Below are positions 9,101 through 18,630 of a stretch of DNA of 64,000 nucleotides, piece after piece. The position numbers and the translations under genes are program-made. Under the pieces are notes generated by a model. It was not told the DNA's origin, made no database searches, and worked only from the letters and a program-made list of their open reading frames with translations. The stretch lies in contig NZ_CP017886.1 of NCBI RefSeq assembly GCF_001874645.1, positions 5,570,501-5,634,500 of the forward strand, given 5' to 3'. This DNA comes from Pseudomonas frederiksbergensis (GTDB lineage: Bacteria > Pseudomonadota > Gammaproteobacteria > Pseudomonadales > Pseudomonadaceae). Each line of letters starts with the position of its first letter. The stretch's first letter is position 1.

Positions 9101-10528
9101 CCTTACGCGACACCCGATGAGCTGCTGGCAGCGCAAGCCCAGGTTCCACCGGTGATGGATGACCTGTCGTTAAGCGAAGCGCCGGCCTATTACCTCTATA
9201 CCTCGGGCACCACCGGAAAGCCAAAATGTGTGGTGCTGAGCAACCGAGCCACAGCCAATGTCATTGGCAGTACTCTTGAGCGCTGGGCAGTGACCGAGCG
9301 CGATGTGTTCATGTCCGTCACCCCGCTTCACCATGACATGTCGATTTTCGACGTGTTGGGCTGCCTGACCGCGGGGGCGACGCTGGTACTTCCTGGCCAG
9401 GGCGAGGAAAAGGATGCGGTGCGCTGGAATCAGTTGATTGCCCGGCATCAGGTGACGTTGTGGTGTTCGGTGCCCGCCATCCTGGAGATGCTCCTTTCTT
9501 GCCGCGCCACTCATGACTTGAAGAGCCTACGCCTGATTGCGCAGGGCGGTGACTACATCAAGCCCGCCGTCATTGCCGAGCTGCGCGCGCTGCTGCCGGT
9601 TTCTCGGTTGATCTCCCTTGGGGGCCCGACGGAGACAACCATCTGGAGTATCTGGCACGAAATCACTGCCGATGACCGAGCGCTGATCCCCTACGGAAGG
9701 CCCTTGCCCGGTAACCGTTACTTCACCCTTGATTCACAGGGTGAGCATTGCCCGGCGGGCGTCGTCGGCCGAATTCACACGGCCGGTGTCAATCTCGCAC
9801 TGGGGTACCTGGAAAACGGCGAGCTGACACAGAGCGAGTTCGTGACCGTCAGCGATGAACATGGCCAGGCCGTTCGGGCTTTCCGCACCGGTGATTGTGG
9901 TCGCTACCGTCGCGATGGCACCTTGATCTTCGACAGTCGGGTCAACGGCTATGTGAAAGTCCGCGGTGTACGGGTGTCGCTCCCGGATATCGAGATCGAA
10001 CTGATCAATCACCCATCGGTCAGGCACGTGCTGGTCGTGGATTATGGCGAACAGCGTCGAGGTGAGGTTTGCATCGGTGCGCTGTATGTCGGCCAGCAGG
10101 GTGCCGCAGAGCTGACGGCAACCGAGTTGCGCAACTATGCCCGCCAGCATCTGCCGCATTCCCATGTACCCACGCGGTTCTTGAGCGTGGATGAGTTGCC
10201 GCTGTCGCAAAACGGCAAGCCTGATCGCCAGCGTGCCCGGAGCCTGCTCACTGCGCCGGCGAATGAAGTGGCCGAGCCTGTCGCCAGGATCGTGCCGACC
10301 CAGAGAAACAAGGTGCTGGACATCTACCTGAGTGTACTGGGCCGCCCGTTGGAAGACGGGGTAAATGACGCGGTGGATTTCATCAGCCTGGGGTTGCGTC
10401 CCCAGCATTTGAAAGCCATTTCGGCGCGGTTTCAGGAAGACTTTTCGGTGGTGCTTTCACCCGGGCAATTGCTGCGTTGCCGCACTGCACAAGACGTCGA
10501 ACGGCTGCTCGTAGCTGAAGGTTCGTGA
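6176..10528 (+). CDS. pmsD: siderophore NRPS, Cy-Cy-A with degenerate carrier (PmsD-like)
   Basis: 1450 aa. Residues ~1-430 form a first heterocyclization domain with DxxxxDxxS (D133, D138, S141). Residues ~440-860 form a second (D565, D570, S573). Residues ~880-1370 are an adenylation domain ([54 protein letters not shown]). The last ~75 residues align with a carrier domain, but the expected LGGDSL reads LGLRPQHL (1405-1412) with no serine. Expected role: activate L-Thr, condense it with salicylate and cyclise it to the methyl-oxazoline, with Thr carried in trans. Tandem Cy domains recall VibF. The letter D follows my memory of the pseudomonine literature and is less certain than C, E, A, B. 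Confidence 0.88.
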   Translation: MRELTSMQAACWIGRAAHASLGRVSAHLYAEFDGRSIDLERLRKALERVCLLHPMLRVRLNAEGLQSIASMDQSPPLEVEDLRVMTELEVARHLLCKREEWTHQQLDLGHCPGVRFSVSLLAGDEFRLHVDTDMIAIDPSSFRILIEDLARFYDDPDGPVPHTPSFFDWYDKARTDTSLKVARERDRIWWRERLAEVAPAPTLPFLEVQPDQARSHRLSTWLGPDERQALQRLARERRMTLSTLMMGLFAAVLGAQTGDRKFRLNVPTFWRPPLVDEVERVVGDFANVLILDVDIESARSPAALCTQMAKKMVDLLEHCAYPGVNLMRDLSRHHGSPQLAPVVFTAALDMPGGDLLSERVRRVFGSMNWVISQGPQVALDAQIACADGGILINWDIRLDALPGAWVSDLFDRFVAVVREVSVCSAVLDQPFSQRTLPLTALQQAYLLGRSAQMPLGGVAMQEFREYRGSLDPALLRSRLAGMVQRHESLRTRIDAQKLVQLVSDEVQINLQEVDLTALSPEDALGYVEERREDYAHALFELDRSPWNVTVFRLPEGHLCVFVRLDALILDGRSIATLMVELFDGVVGEEPFTEVTPEPEDLARQRKADAAYWKAKLASVSGAPRLPWITALDQVGASRYERQSLLVPKAAFSAFCKLGARQRLFKNSTLMALVLEVLSHWVDEGGLCVAVPVAPQTSGAFANRSSFIAVNWNSDSDGFAQRATQLQVDVLEGLQHLVFSGVDLARLLFESHGPGPVLPVVITNGFSWPVSPVDSPMSLWGGLTQTPQVAMDIRFSANAEGALVFDIDYAREVLDPAVVSDILSAFERAISQITANGVFAIDAPAIIDRRHYRLNSPVTDACHAAFLGQIASHIFDRTNARIALISGDRQISYAELGDGVCRVIAALKARGLSRRNVVAICLPRSPEHTMVTLACALTGLIWVPIDASAPEERRLFLLENCRPDLVVITQGEPVEHPYATPDELLAAQAQVPPVMDDLSLSEAPAYYLYTSGTTGKPKCVVLSNRATANVIGSTLERWAVTERDVFMSVTPLHHDMSIFDVLGCLTAGATLVLPGQGEEKDAVRWNQLIARHQVTLWCSVPAILEMLLSCRATHDLKSLRLIAQGGDYIKPAVIAELRALLPVSRLISLGGPTETTIWSIWHEITADDRALIPYGRPLPGNRYFTLDSQGEHCPAGVVGRIHTAGVNLALGYLENGELTQSEFVTVSDEHGQAVRAFRTGDCGRYRRDGTLIFDSRVNGYVKVRGVRVSLPDIEIELINHPSVRHVLVVDYGEQRRGEVCIGALYVGQQGAAELTATELRNYARQHLPHSHVPTRFLSVDELPLSQNGKPDRQRARSLLTAPANEVAEPVARIVPTQRNKVLDIYLSVLGRPLEDGVNDAVDFISLGLRPQHLKAISARFQEDFSVVLSPGQLLRCRTAQDVERLLVAEGS

Positions 10529-10620
10529 GCGCCTCTGAATACTATTGAAATGAATGGAGTGGGGCACCACAGAGCGTGCTCCCTTCTACCCAAACAGCAG
10601 CCTCTATGGAGATGGATCGG

Positions 10621-11940
10621 ATGACGGATATACCCACTGTAGATATTGCCGGTGTTGGCATTGGGCCCTTTAACCTCGGGTTGGCTGCATTACTGTCTAA
10701 GCACCCGGGCGTGACGGGTATTTTCCTCGATCGCAAAGCGGAATTTCGCTGGCATGAAGGGCTTCTCTTGCCAGGCACGACGCTTCAGGTTCCCTTCCTG
10801 GCGGACCTGGTGACGATGGCGGACCCCACGCATCCACTGAGTTATCTGAACTACCTGCATCAGCACGATCGCCTGTACCCGTTCTATTACTACGAGAACT
10901 TCCAGGTGCCGCGGCGCGAGTACGACCATTACTGCCGATGGGCGTCGCAGCAGTTGCCCGCCTGCCACTTCGGCGAAGACATCTGTGATGTGAGCTATGA
11001 CGCGAGCGTCGACCGATTCCTGATTGAAAGCCAGTCCGTGTCCGGCTTCAAACGCCATTACTACAGCCGGGACCTGGCGATTGGCGTCGGCACCGTGCCG
11101 CTGTTGCCGAAATGGGCCCAGTTCAAGAGCACGGCGCCGGTCATGCATTCGGCGGAGTTCGGCAAAAGGCAGGAGCAGTTGGCGCAGTGCCGGCGGGTCA
11201 CGGTCATTGGCTCCGGGCAGAGTGCGGCGGAGTGCGTGCTGGCATTGTTCAACGAGTTGACCCCCGAGCGGATCGCGGCCGGTGCTTCGATTCGCTGGAT
11301 CACGCGTTCGCCGGGCTTCCATCCCATGGAGTATTCAAAACTTGGGCAGGAGTGCTTTACGCCATCCTATATGGAGTACTTCCACAGTATTCCACGGGAG
11401 CGTCGCCGAAACATCGTTGCGGGGCAGGGGTTGCTGTACAAGGGCATCAGTTTTTCGACCATTGCCGAGATCTACGACTTGATCTACGAACGCTCGATTG
11501 GCGGCACTGATACAGGTCTGACGTTGCTTTCCAACTGCGAGGTCGAGACCGTGGAGGATGTCGACGGCACGCTGCGAATTGCCTACCGGCATCGCGAACT
11601 GGATCAGATCAGCACCCTCGAGGCAGATGCCATTGTTGCGGCGACGGGATACGGGCATGCCTGGCCGCAGTGGTTTGAAAGGCTCAAAGGCGCCGTGCTT
11701 GAAACCGATGAATACGGCGACTGTATCGTCCAGGAAGATTTTACGGCGCGCCGCTGCGACGAAGGCACGGGCCGTATTTTCGTGCAGAACGCGGAGATCT
11801 TCCAGCATGGTGTGGGTTCGCCGGATCTCGGGATAGCGGCCATTCGCAATGCGACGATTGCCAATCAGTTACTCGGTCGAACGCACTACCGCTTGCCCAA
11901 GCGCTCATCGTTCCAGCGCTACGGGATGCATGAGGCGTAG
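10621..11940 (+). CDS. amine N-monooxygenase (histamine N-hydroxylase candidate)
   Basis: 439 aa from ATG 10621, FAD/NADPH N-hydroxylating monooxygenase of the lysine/ornithine (IucD/PvdA/SidA) family. Seen: DIAGVGIGPFNLGLAALL (FAD GxGxxN), FLDRKAEFRWHEGLLLPGTTLQV, TVIGSGQSAAECVLAL (NADPH GxGxSA) and the C-terminal ATGYGH motif. In this setting the likely substrate is histamine from PmsA; N-hydroxyhistamine would supply the hydroxamate/isoxazolidinone nitrogen, as BasC does for acinetobactin. Start choice: in-frame GTG 10576 and ATGs 10606, 10612 and 10621 exist; GGAG at 10608 is well spaced for 10621. About 90 bp after pmsD and probably co-transcribed. Confidence 0.88.
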   Translation: MTDIPTVDIAGVGIGPFNLGLAALLSKHPGVTGIFLDRKAEFRWHEGLLLPGTTLQVPFLADLVTMADPTHPLSYLNYLHQHDRLYPFYYYENFQVPRREYDHYCRWASQQLPACHFGEDICDVSYDASVDRFLIESQSVSGFKRHYYSRDLAIGVGTVPLLPKWAQFKSTAPVMHSAEFGKRQEQLAQCRRVTVIGSGQSAAECVLALFNELTPERIAAGASIRWITRSPGFHPMEYSKLGQECFTPSYMEYFHSIPRERRRNIVAGQGLLYKGISFSTIAEIYDLIYERSIGGTDTGLTLLSNCEVETVEDVDGTLRIAYRHRELDQISTLEADAIVAATGYGHAWPQWFERLKGAVLETDEYGDCIVQEDFTARRCDEGTGRIFVQNAEIFQHGVGSPDLGIAAIRNATIANQLLGRTHYRLPKRSSFQRYGMHEA

Positions 11941-11953
11941 AGCTTGATGTGCG

Positions 11954-11988
11954 GGGTCTTGTTAACACGTTTGGCGTTACCAAGACCC
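11954..11988. terminator. hairpin between converging monooxygenase and pmsG genes
   Basis: GGGTCTTG (11954-11961) pairs with CAAGACCC (11981-11988), extended by TTAAC/GTTA. It sits in the 58-bp space between two convergent genes and could stop transcription from both sides. No long T tract. Confidence 0.5.
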
Positions 11989-11998
11989 TGATTGAGGG

Positions 11999-14167
11999 TT
12001 ATACGCGGATATGATTCAGGGCGATGCCGGCTGCATCTGGCGTTGTGAAGAGTGCGAACACGTGATCGATCATTGCGCTGAGACGTGTCATCTGCTCGGC
12101 GCTGTAACGATCCGAACGGTAGGTAATCACCAGGCGCAGTGAGCGTTTGCCGTCGATCAGGTTTTCCATGATCTCGAACTGAATGCCGAACATTGATTGG
12201 TTCTTGTCCGGGTCAATCTGTCGGTAGCGGATCGTTCCTGCGTCTGGCGTGCTCAGGGTGCCGTTCAGTGCGTTGTTGGCATGAATCTGGATATAGACGT
12301 CGAACAGCAGGCCGTCCGCAGGCGTCATGCCCAAGGCCTGTTGAATCGACTCCATCGGTACATCGGCATAGGCCATGGAGTCATTGATCAAGTGGGTGAC
12401 GTTTTCGATCAGAGTGCCCACTGCCTGCTGAGGATCGAACTGCACCCGGTGCGCCACCATGGTGGTGAAGTAGCCGACCGTCTCGTAAAACCCGGGGTCG
12501 GTTCGCCCGGAAGCCGATGTGCCGATCACCAGATCCTGCAAGTCACCGAGTTTATGCAGGGACAGCGCAATGGCCGTATAGACCACGCCGAACAGCGACG
12601 AGTTGTTCTGTCTGGCGAAGGCATACAGGTTATCGGTGAGGTCCTGGTCGGGTTTGATTTCGAACCATTGAGCCTTCGTTGAAACGGCTTTGGCAGGCGC
12701 GCTCGTCTGATGATCAGGGGAGGGCAGTGTCAAGCCGCGGGTTGCATCACGCAACATGCTCGTCCAATAGTCGAGATGCTTCTGATTGACGCCGGTGCTT
12801 TGTTCTTGCACGGCGAATTCGTGGAATGAGCGTGCAGGCGCTTCCCAGGTCGGCGCTTTGTCGGCGGCACGGGCGAGGTAGGCCCGGGCCAGTTCTTCCA
12901 TCATGACATTGAGCGACCATTCATCAATGGCCATGTGATGGATCAGCAAAGACAGGGTTTGGCGCTTGCGCTGCGAGTCGTAAATGAAGCGAACCCTGAG
13001 GGGCAGTTCGCGGGCCAGGTCGAACTGATAAGAGGCTTCGCTTTCCAGCGTTGCCCCTTGGCTCTCATGGCTAGGCCAAAACCATTTGTAGTGGGACAGT
13101 TGCGCGATCGGCACGATTCGCTGGTACGCCTCATCGTCCTGGAAGTGGAAGGTAGTACGCAGGCTGGCATGGCGTATAAGCAGGTCGCAGAAGGCTTGCT
13201 CGAACAGCGCTTCATCCACGTTATCGAGGAAATCCAAGGCAAAGGGCAGGTTGAAAATCGTCCCGAACTCATAGGCGACATAGGCCCGCCCGAGGGAGGC
13301 CTGGGCCAGCGCGAAAGGCGCCCGCTGCACGTCTTGCGGCAGGCCTGCCGTAGACGCTGCCGGATTGTCTTGCGCGATGACGTGGACCCGTGATGCCAGG
13401 GCCTCGGCCGTAGGGGCGCTGAAAAAGTCATTGAACTGGACTTCAATGCCGTGGTTGCTCAATAGCTTGCCAATGATGCGGGTGGCCAGTAGGGAGTGGC
13501 CGCCGAAATCAAAGAAGTCATCCGTAAGTTGCATGTCGGGCTCGGCCAGGGCACCACGGAATTCGCCAAGGATAATCGTCGCCACTTCACTGCTGTTGGC
13601 CACTGGCCGGGTGTTGGGTGCACTGGCTGCTGGCGCTGCAACCTTGCCATCTGCCTGGCGGCGCAACCAGGGGGTGTCGCTGGTCGAGTGACCGACATAG
13701 GCGTTCAGGACTCCGCGATACAGGTCGATCTCCTGGCAGGTCTGGTCGAGGATCTGATGGATCACGAACGCCAGGATAACGTTCTGCCTGGTTTGAATCA
13801 TCAGCGCCTTGAACGGCGGCTGGCTTTGCGCGTCCCACGATGCCGCTTGCCGCGAGAGCAATAGCTCGGTGGCTTCGGCGTCGGAGTGTGAGCGAATGAG
13901 TTCGACGCAGGATTTCCAGTCACTGGCGTGGACTTTGTCCACTTCGCCGTCGTCGTTGAATTGGTAGCGTGCATTCAGATCGGGCAGTGTCTCGATGACG
14001 GCCTTGATCGCCAACTCGAGCCTTGAAAGATCGACATCAGCGTCGAGCCGCCAGGCGCTGAGGTGTTTGAGGATGCGTTCGGGGTATTGCTGCTGCAAGA
14101 GCCAGATGTGCTCCTCGTAACCGTTAACAGATAGCTTCGGTAACGAAGCTGGACTGAGTTCCATCAT
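11999..14167 (-). CDS. pmsG: NRPS carrier-condensation protein (PmsG-like) with half-condensation N-terminus
   Basis: 722 aa. Residues ~1-165 resemble only the N-terminal lobe of a condensation domain (VIHQILDQ keeps H137 and D141 of HHxxxDG). Residues ~190-265 are a carrier domain (DFFDFGGHSLLATR, Ser225). Residues ~285-722 are a complete condensation domain with HHMAIDEWS (H410, H411, D415). Expected role: hold Thr (activated by PmsD) on Ser225, receive the salicyl-oxazoline, and release it by amide formation with N-hydroxyhistamine. No thioesterase is present in the cluster, which fits condensation-domain release. Start at ATG 14167 has AAGGCGGG upstream; 14164 is an equal alternative. The symbol follows my memory of pms naming. 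Confidence 0.82.
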   Translation of the reverse strand: MMELSPASLPKLSVNGYEEHIWLLQQQYPERILKHLSAWRLDADVDLSRLELAIKAVIETLPDLNARYQFNDDGEVDKVHASDWKSCVELIRSHSDAEATELLLSRQAASWDAQSQPPFKALMIQTRQNVILAFVIHQILDQTCQEIDLYRGVLNAYVGHSTSDTPWLRRQADGKVAAPAASAPNTRPVANSSEVATIILGEFRGALAEPDMQLTDDFFDFGGHSLLATRIIGKLLSNHGIEVQFNDFFSAPTAEALASRVHVIAQDNPAASTAGLPQDVQRAPFALAQASLGRAYVAYEFGTIFNLPFALDFLDNVDEALFEQAFCDLLIRHASLRTTFHFQDDEAYQRIVPIAQLSHYKWFWPSHESQGATLESEASYQFDLARELPLRVRFIYDSQRKRQTLSLLIHHMAIDEWSLNVMMEELARAYLARAADKAPTWEAPARSFHEFAVQEQSTGVNQKHLDYWTSMLRDATRGLTLPSPDHQTSAPAKAVSTKAQWFEIKPDQDLTDNLYAFARQNNSSLFGVVYTAIALSLHKLGDLQDLVIGTSASGRTDPGFYETVGYFTTMVAHRVQFDPQQAVGTLIENVTHLINDSMAYADVPMESIQQALGMTPADGLLFDVYIQIHANNALNGTLSTPDAGTIRYRQIDPDKNQSMFGIQFEIMENLIDGKRSLRLVITYRSDRYSAEQMTRLSAMIDHVFALFTTPDAAGIALNHIRV

Positions 14168-14325
14168 GGAAATTTCCCGCCTTATCAAACTGAACAGTAA
14201 GAAGTAGAGGTGTCACCGAGTGCCGACAAACCGATCCTCGGTCTGGTGTAACGCCCAGGATCCCGGGCGTCAAAGGCGTTGCAATTGAGGTCGCATTGCA
14301 GAGGCTCTATGAACGCCGTATGATG

Positions 14326-14344
14326 TTAAATAATAATCATACCT
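14326..14344. promoter_or_regulatory. Fur-box-like site before the sigma-factor gene
   Basis: Matches the 19-base Fur consensus at 11 positions, with the continuous core TAATAATCAT (14331-14340) in an A/T-rich patch. It lies 54 bp upstream of the sigma gene and about 160 bp upstream of the divergent pmsG, so it may serve both. Confidence 0.5.
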
Positions 14345-14397
14345 ATTCGCATTAGTCAAAATCTGATCGCGGAAGTCATCGTCTCAGGAGAGGTGTT

Positions 14398-14916
14398 GTG
14401 GACAACGGAGCGTTCGCGTCCAAGGAGCAATTTGAAAAGCTGTATGTCGACCATCACCGCTGGTTGTGCAGTTTGTTGCGTCGCAAGCTGGGCAATTCGG
14501 TGGATGCCGCGGATCTTGCCCATGATGTCTATCTCAACCTCATCAGGAAGGGCCGGGTTCCCTCGACCGAGAACTCACGCAGTCATCTGACTCAAATCGC
14601 CAAAGGAATGCTGATAGATCTGTATCGCCGCCGGCATCTTGAAGCCAGCCATCTGGAAGGGCTGATGCAGCAAGCCGAGCCTCTGGTGCCATCAGAAGAG
14701 GTTCGCGCGCTGGCCTCTGAGACCCTGTCTCAGATTGATGTTGCCTTGCATAACAAGCCACTCAAGGCCCGCGAAGCGTTGCTGCTGTGCAAGTTGCATG
14801 GCATGGGTCACCGGGATATCGCGGCCGAGTTGAAGGTGTCGGTGTCCTCCGTCGAGAAATACATCGCTGCGGGCCTTCGGGCCTGTCACCCATTCGCATC
14901 GGGGGTGGGCCCGTGA
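14398..14916 (+). CDS. ECF sigma factor, iron-starvation (FecI/PvdS-like) type
   Basis: 172 aa RNA polymerase sigma factor. Region 2: LYVDHHRWLCSLLRRKLG, AADLAHDVYLNLI. Region 4: LKAREALLLCKLHGMGHRDIAAELKVSVSSVEKY, a helix-turn-helix. Start is GTG 14398, six bases after AGGAGAGG. A Fur-box-like sequence precedes it, so it is probably made under iron limitation to switch on the pms and uptake genes. No FecR-type anti-sigma gene is next to it (the following gene is an ABC transporter), and the TonB receptor of this locus lacks an N-terminal signalling domain. Both facts favour PvdS-style action over FecIRA cell-surface signalling. Confidence 0.88.
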   Translation: MDNGAFASKEQFEKLYVDHHRWLCSLLRRKLGNSVDAADLAHDVYLNLIRKGRVPSTENSRSHLTQIAKGMLIDLYRRRHLEASHLEGLMQQAEPLVPSEEVRALASETLSQIDVALHNKPLKAREALLLCKLHGMGHRDIAAELKVSVSSVEKYIAAGLRACHPFASGVGP

Positions 14917-15076
14917 TTGGTCGTTCGGTTCACGGCGGCGAACGGATTAATCGGTATTCGATTGAGGATTTTGCGTCGCCGTTCGGAATACAAGGTACGC
15001 AACGCGCAAAACGCTCCAGCAAAAAGGAAGTCAGGCATGCCTTCAGGCTGCCAGCAGTGGTTATTCAGGAGAGCTC

Positions 15077-16867
15077 ATGAGTGTTAAAGACAAACCCGCC
15101 GCCGGCCCGGTATCCCGGATACTGAGACCCGTACGCGGCCGGTTGATTGTCGCCGCGGTACTGGCCGCCATCGGGACCATGCTGACGATGGTGCCACTGG
15201 CTGGCATCGCCCATATCGCACAGTTCTCGATGGGGCAGGCCGAGGTCGCTACCGGGTGGGTCCAGATGCAGAATCAGGTCTGGCGGGTTGTCAGCGTCAG
15301 CCTGGTGTGCCTGTTCCTCGGCATGACGTTGATTTCGGTGGGCGAGATGGTCGCGCACCTGGCCGACAATCACATCACCGGCCATTTGCGTTTGGCGATT
15401 ACTCGTCGACTGGCCAAGGTGCCGCTGGGTTGGTTTACCAGTCGGGCTTCGGGTGAAGTCAAACAGGCAATGCAGGATGACATCGGTACGCTGCACAGCC
15501 TGACTGCGCATTTCTTTACCACGCTGGGCCGTACCATGGGAGCGATCCTCATCGCCATCCTGTACCTGTTTGCCATGGACTGGCGCATGGCGATTGTCTC
15601 CCTGCTGCCATTCCCGCTGTTTTTCCTGTTTTTCTCCAGGGCGACCAAGGCCAGTGGGGCGAACATGCAATCGTTCGGCGCCGGTATGGCGCGTATCAAC
15701 AACGCAGTGGTTGAGTTCGTCAACGGCATTCCCGTGGTCAAGGCCTTCGGTGTCGAGGGCAAGGCCCATGGCAGCTACCGTGGGGCGGTGGATGCTTTCG
15801 CCGAGGCGTTCACCGACTTCACACGGCCGCTGGTCAGTGCGATGGCCAACGCCCATGCAATGATTACCCCGGTTGCGGTACTCGGGGTGGTGCTGGCCTT
15901 TGGCACGTTGTTGGTGAGCCTGGGCTGGATCACGCCGGTAGAGGTCTTGCCCTTCGCCTTGGTGGCGCCGGGCATCTGTGCGCCACTGCTGCTGTTGAGC
16001 TATATCACCCACGACCTGAACAATGCGACCGCCGCTGCCCAGCGTGTGCATACACTGCTGGAAACGCCGGTACTGGAAACCCTGGCGGGCGAATCACAGC
16101 AGTTGCCCGAAAATGCCGAAATTCGCGTCGAACAACTCGGCTATAGCTACGACGGCCAGAACCCGGTGCTCAAGAACATTGGCTTCACCCTCAAGCCCGG
16201 CACCGTGACGGCGATTGTCGGTGCTTCCGGCTCCGGCAAGTCGACATTGGCGCGCCTGTTGCTGCGCTTCTTCGATCCGACTGAAGGACGCATTACTCTG
16301 GGCGGCGTCGACATCAGGCAGATCGAGAGCGCGCAGTTGTACCGGCGCATCGGTTTTGTGTTGCAGGAAGTGCGTCTTATCCATGCCAGCCTGCGCGACA
16401 ACATTGCCTTGGGCAGGCCATCGGCCAGCCAGCAGGAAATCGAAGACGCGGCGCGCACCGCGAATATTCACCAGCGCATCCTCGCCTTGCCGCGGGGTTA
16501 TGACTCGGTGATCGGTGAGGATGTGCAGCTCTCCGGCGGCGAGTTACAGCGCGTGAGTATCGCCCGCGCCGTGTTGCTGGACCCGCCGGTGCTGGTGCTT
16601 GATGAAGCCACGGCGGCAGCCGATGCCGAGAACGAGGTGAAGCTCCAGCAAGCGCTATCGCGATTCGCCCAAGGCCGCACCTTGATGGTGATCGCTCACC
16701 GGCTCGATACGGTGATGCACGCCGACCAGATCATTCTGATCGACAACGGTACGATTTGTGAGCAGGGACGTCACCACGAGCTGCTCGCCCGCAAAGGCCG
16801 CTACGCCCGACTGTGGGCACTGGGCGGCTACGAACAGGCCAAGGAACAGGCGGTGTCGTCATGCTGA
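15077..16867 (+). CDS. half-size ABC transporter (TM + ATPase), siderophore-linked, first of pair
   Basis: 596 aa: six-helix ABC transmembrane domain (~20-310) then nucleotide-binding domain with Walker A GASGSGKST, signature LSGGELQR, Walker B VLVLDEATAAAD and H-loop IAHR. Start ATG 15077 follows CAGGAGAG. It overlaps its partner by 7 bp, so the two likely form a heterodimer. Such pairs beside siderophore loci are either exporters (BarAB of acinetobactin) or exporter-fold importers (YbtPQ, IrtAB). The sequence alone does not settle direction; BarAB-like export is my preferred reading because a separate FecCD importer follows. Confidence 0.88.
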   Translation: MSVKDKPAAGPVSRILRPVRGRLIVAAVLAAIGTMLTMVPLAGIAHIAQFSMGQAEVATGWVQMQNQVWRVVSVSLVCLFLGMTLISVGEMVAHLADNHITGHLRLAITRRLAKVPLGWFTSRASGEVKQAMQDDIGTLHSLTAHFFTTLGRTMGAILIAILYLFAMDWRMAIVSLLPFPLFFLFFSRATKASGANMQSFGAGMARINNAVVEFVNGIPVVKAFGVEGKAHGSYRGAVDAFAEAFTDFTRPLVSAMANAHAMITPVAVLGVVLAFGTLLVSLGWITPVEVLPFALVAPGICAPLLLLSYITHDLNNATAAAQRVHTLLETPVLETLAGESQQLPENAEIRVEQLGYSYDGQNPVLKNIGFTLKPGTVTAIVGASGSGKSTLARLLLRFFDPTEGRITLGGVDIRQIESAQLYRRIGFVLQEVRLIHASLRDNIALGRPSASQQEIEDAARTANIHQRILALPRGYDSVIGEDVQLSGGELQRVSIARAVLLDPPVLVLDEATAAADAENEVKLQQALSRFAQGRTLMVIAHRLDTVMHADQIILIDNGTICEQGRHHELLARKGRYARLWALGGYEQAKEQAVSSC

Positions 16868-18630
16868 GAACCTTTATTCAACTGTTGGGTGAAGATGCCC
16901 CGGTGCTGCGGCGCTATCTCTACATGACTCTGGTCTACGGCCTGCTCTGCGGGCTGACGATTGTCACCTTGGTGCCGATACTCACCAGCCTGCTGGGCAA
17001 TGAAACGCGCGCAGCGGGGCAATGGTTGATCGCGCTGGTGATCGGCGTGGTGATTTGCTGGGCGCTACGACGCACAGTGGAGAAAGCCGGTATCCGTGTA
17101 GGCATCGCCGTTCTCCAGCGGGGCCGCCATCGGCTCGGCGACCATGTGGCGCGTTTGCCGGTGGGTTGGTTCACCGCACAAAACACCGCACGGCTAAGCC
17201 ATGTCGCGTCCCAGGGCATGATGGAAATGGCTCAGCTTCCCGCCCACGTTTTCACGCCGCTGATGACAGGCGTGGTCACACCCGTAGTGATCCTGATTGC
17301 ACTGTTCGCCTTGCACTGGCAGATGGGTCTGATCGCGCTGGTGACGCTGCCGATCCTGTTGGGTGTCTTTGTGTTCACCGCTCGCTTGGGGCAGCGTGCA
17401 GACCAAGACTTCCAGCACAACGCTGCCCACACCAGCCAGCGCATGGTCGAGTTCGCCCAGGCGCAATCGGTGCTGCGGGCGTTTAATGGCGAGGACGGTG
17501 GTACTCAGTTTCTCGAACAGGCCATCGGGCGCCAGCAGCACTCCGCGAGACGGTTGATTCACGTCTCGGCGATGTCGGTGGTGTTCAATGCCTGGGCTGT
17601 ACAGGCGAGCTTCGCAGCCTTGCTGGTGGCCGCCACGCTATGGCTGGGTGAGTTGTTGGGCGCAAGCCTGGAGGCGGGAACGGTCATCGCGGTCATAGTT
17701 TCACTGCTACTGGTCAGCCGCTTTATCGATCCGTTGCTGGAAGTGGCTGGCTATAGCGAGGTGCTGCGTGGCGCGCGTGGCCAGTTGGGAGCCGTGCGTG
17801 AGATCTTTGCGGTCAAGCCGCTGCCTGAACCGCAGACGCCACAGGCACCCGTCGATGGGGCCGTCGAACTGCGCAACGTGAGCTTTCGTTATGCCGAGGA
17901 CCAGGCTGATGTATTACAGGATGTCAGCCTGCGTATCGAGCCGGGCAGCATGACCGCTCTGGTCGGTGCTTCCGGCTCGGGCAAGACCACGCTGGTGAGG
18001 CTGATCGCGCGTTTCTTCGACGTGACTCAAGGCTGTGTGATCGTGGGCGGTGTGGATGTGCGCCAGATGTCCGGCGAGCAACTGGCCGGCCAGATCAGTC
18101 AGATCTTCCAGGATGCTTACCTGTTCCAGGGCAGCATCGCCGATAACATCCGCATCGGCAAACCCGATGCCAGTGATACCCAGGTGATGGAAGCGGCAAG
18201 ACAAGCCGGCGTCGTGGAGATCATCGAACGACTGCCTCAAGGCCTGGATACACCCGTGGGCGAGGGCGGCGCCCGACTGTCCGGCGGCGAGCGTCAGCGG
18301 ATTTCCATCGCCCGTGCGCTGATCAAGGATGCACCGATTCTGTTGGTCGATGAGGCCACTGCTGCGCTCGATGCCGAGAACCAGGCCGCTATTGCTGAGG
18401 CACTGGCACGCTTGCGTGGTACGCGTACGCTGATCGTCATCGCGCACCAGCTCTCGACGGTGGCCATGGCCGACCAGATTCTGGTGCTCGATAATGGCCA
18501 GATCAGTGAGCAAGGTTCCCACGCGCAATTAAGTGCCAAGCCAGGGCTCTACGCGCACTTTCTCGCCCAGCGCCGGGCTGCAAAGGGCTGGCGCATTGCC
18601 GGGGCGTTTGGCAGTGAGGACGATTCTTGA
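16861..18630 (+). CDS. half-size ABC transporter (TM + ATPase), siderophore-linked, second of pair
   Basis: 589 aa from ATG 16861, which overlaps the stop of the preceding gene. Transmembrane part ~15-310, then ATPase with Walker A GASGSGKTT, signature LSGGERQR, Walker B ILLVDEATAALD and a His switch in IAHQLST. All catalytic motifs are intact in both halves, unlike heterodimeric exporters with one degenerate site. Forms the second half of the predicted BarAB/YbtPQ-like transporter. The next gene's start overlaps its stop. Confidence 0.88.
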   Translation: MLRTFIQLLGEDAPVLRRYLYMTLVYGLLCGLTIVTLVPILTSLLGNETRAAGQWLIALVIGVVICWALRRTVEKAGIRVGIAVLQRGRHRLGDHVARLPVGWFTAQNTARLSHVASQGMMEMAQLPAHVFTPLMTGVVTPVVILIALFALHWQMGLIALVTLPILLGVFVFTARLGQRADQDFQHNAAHTSQRMVEFAQAQSVLRAFNGEDGGTQFLEQAIGRQQHSARRLIHVSAMSVVFNAWAVQASFAALLVAATLWLGELLGASLEAGTVIAVIVSLLLVSRFIDPLLEVAGYSEVLRGARGQLGAVREIFAVKPLPEPQTPQAPVDGAVELRNVSFRYAEDQADVLQDVSLRIEPGSMTALVGASGSGKTTLVRLIARFFDVTQGCVIVGGVDVRQMSGEQLAGQISQIFQDAYLFQGSIADNIRIGKPDASDTQVMEAARQAGVVEIIERLPQGLDTPVGEGGARLSGGERQRISIARALIKDAPILLVDEATAALDAENQAAIAEALARLRGTRTLIVIAHQLSTVAMADQILVLDNGQISEQGSHAQLSAKPGLYAHFLAQRRAAKGWRIAGAFGSEDDS

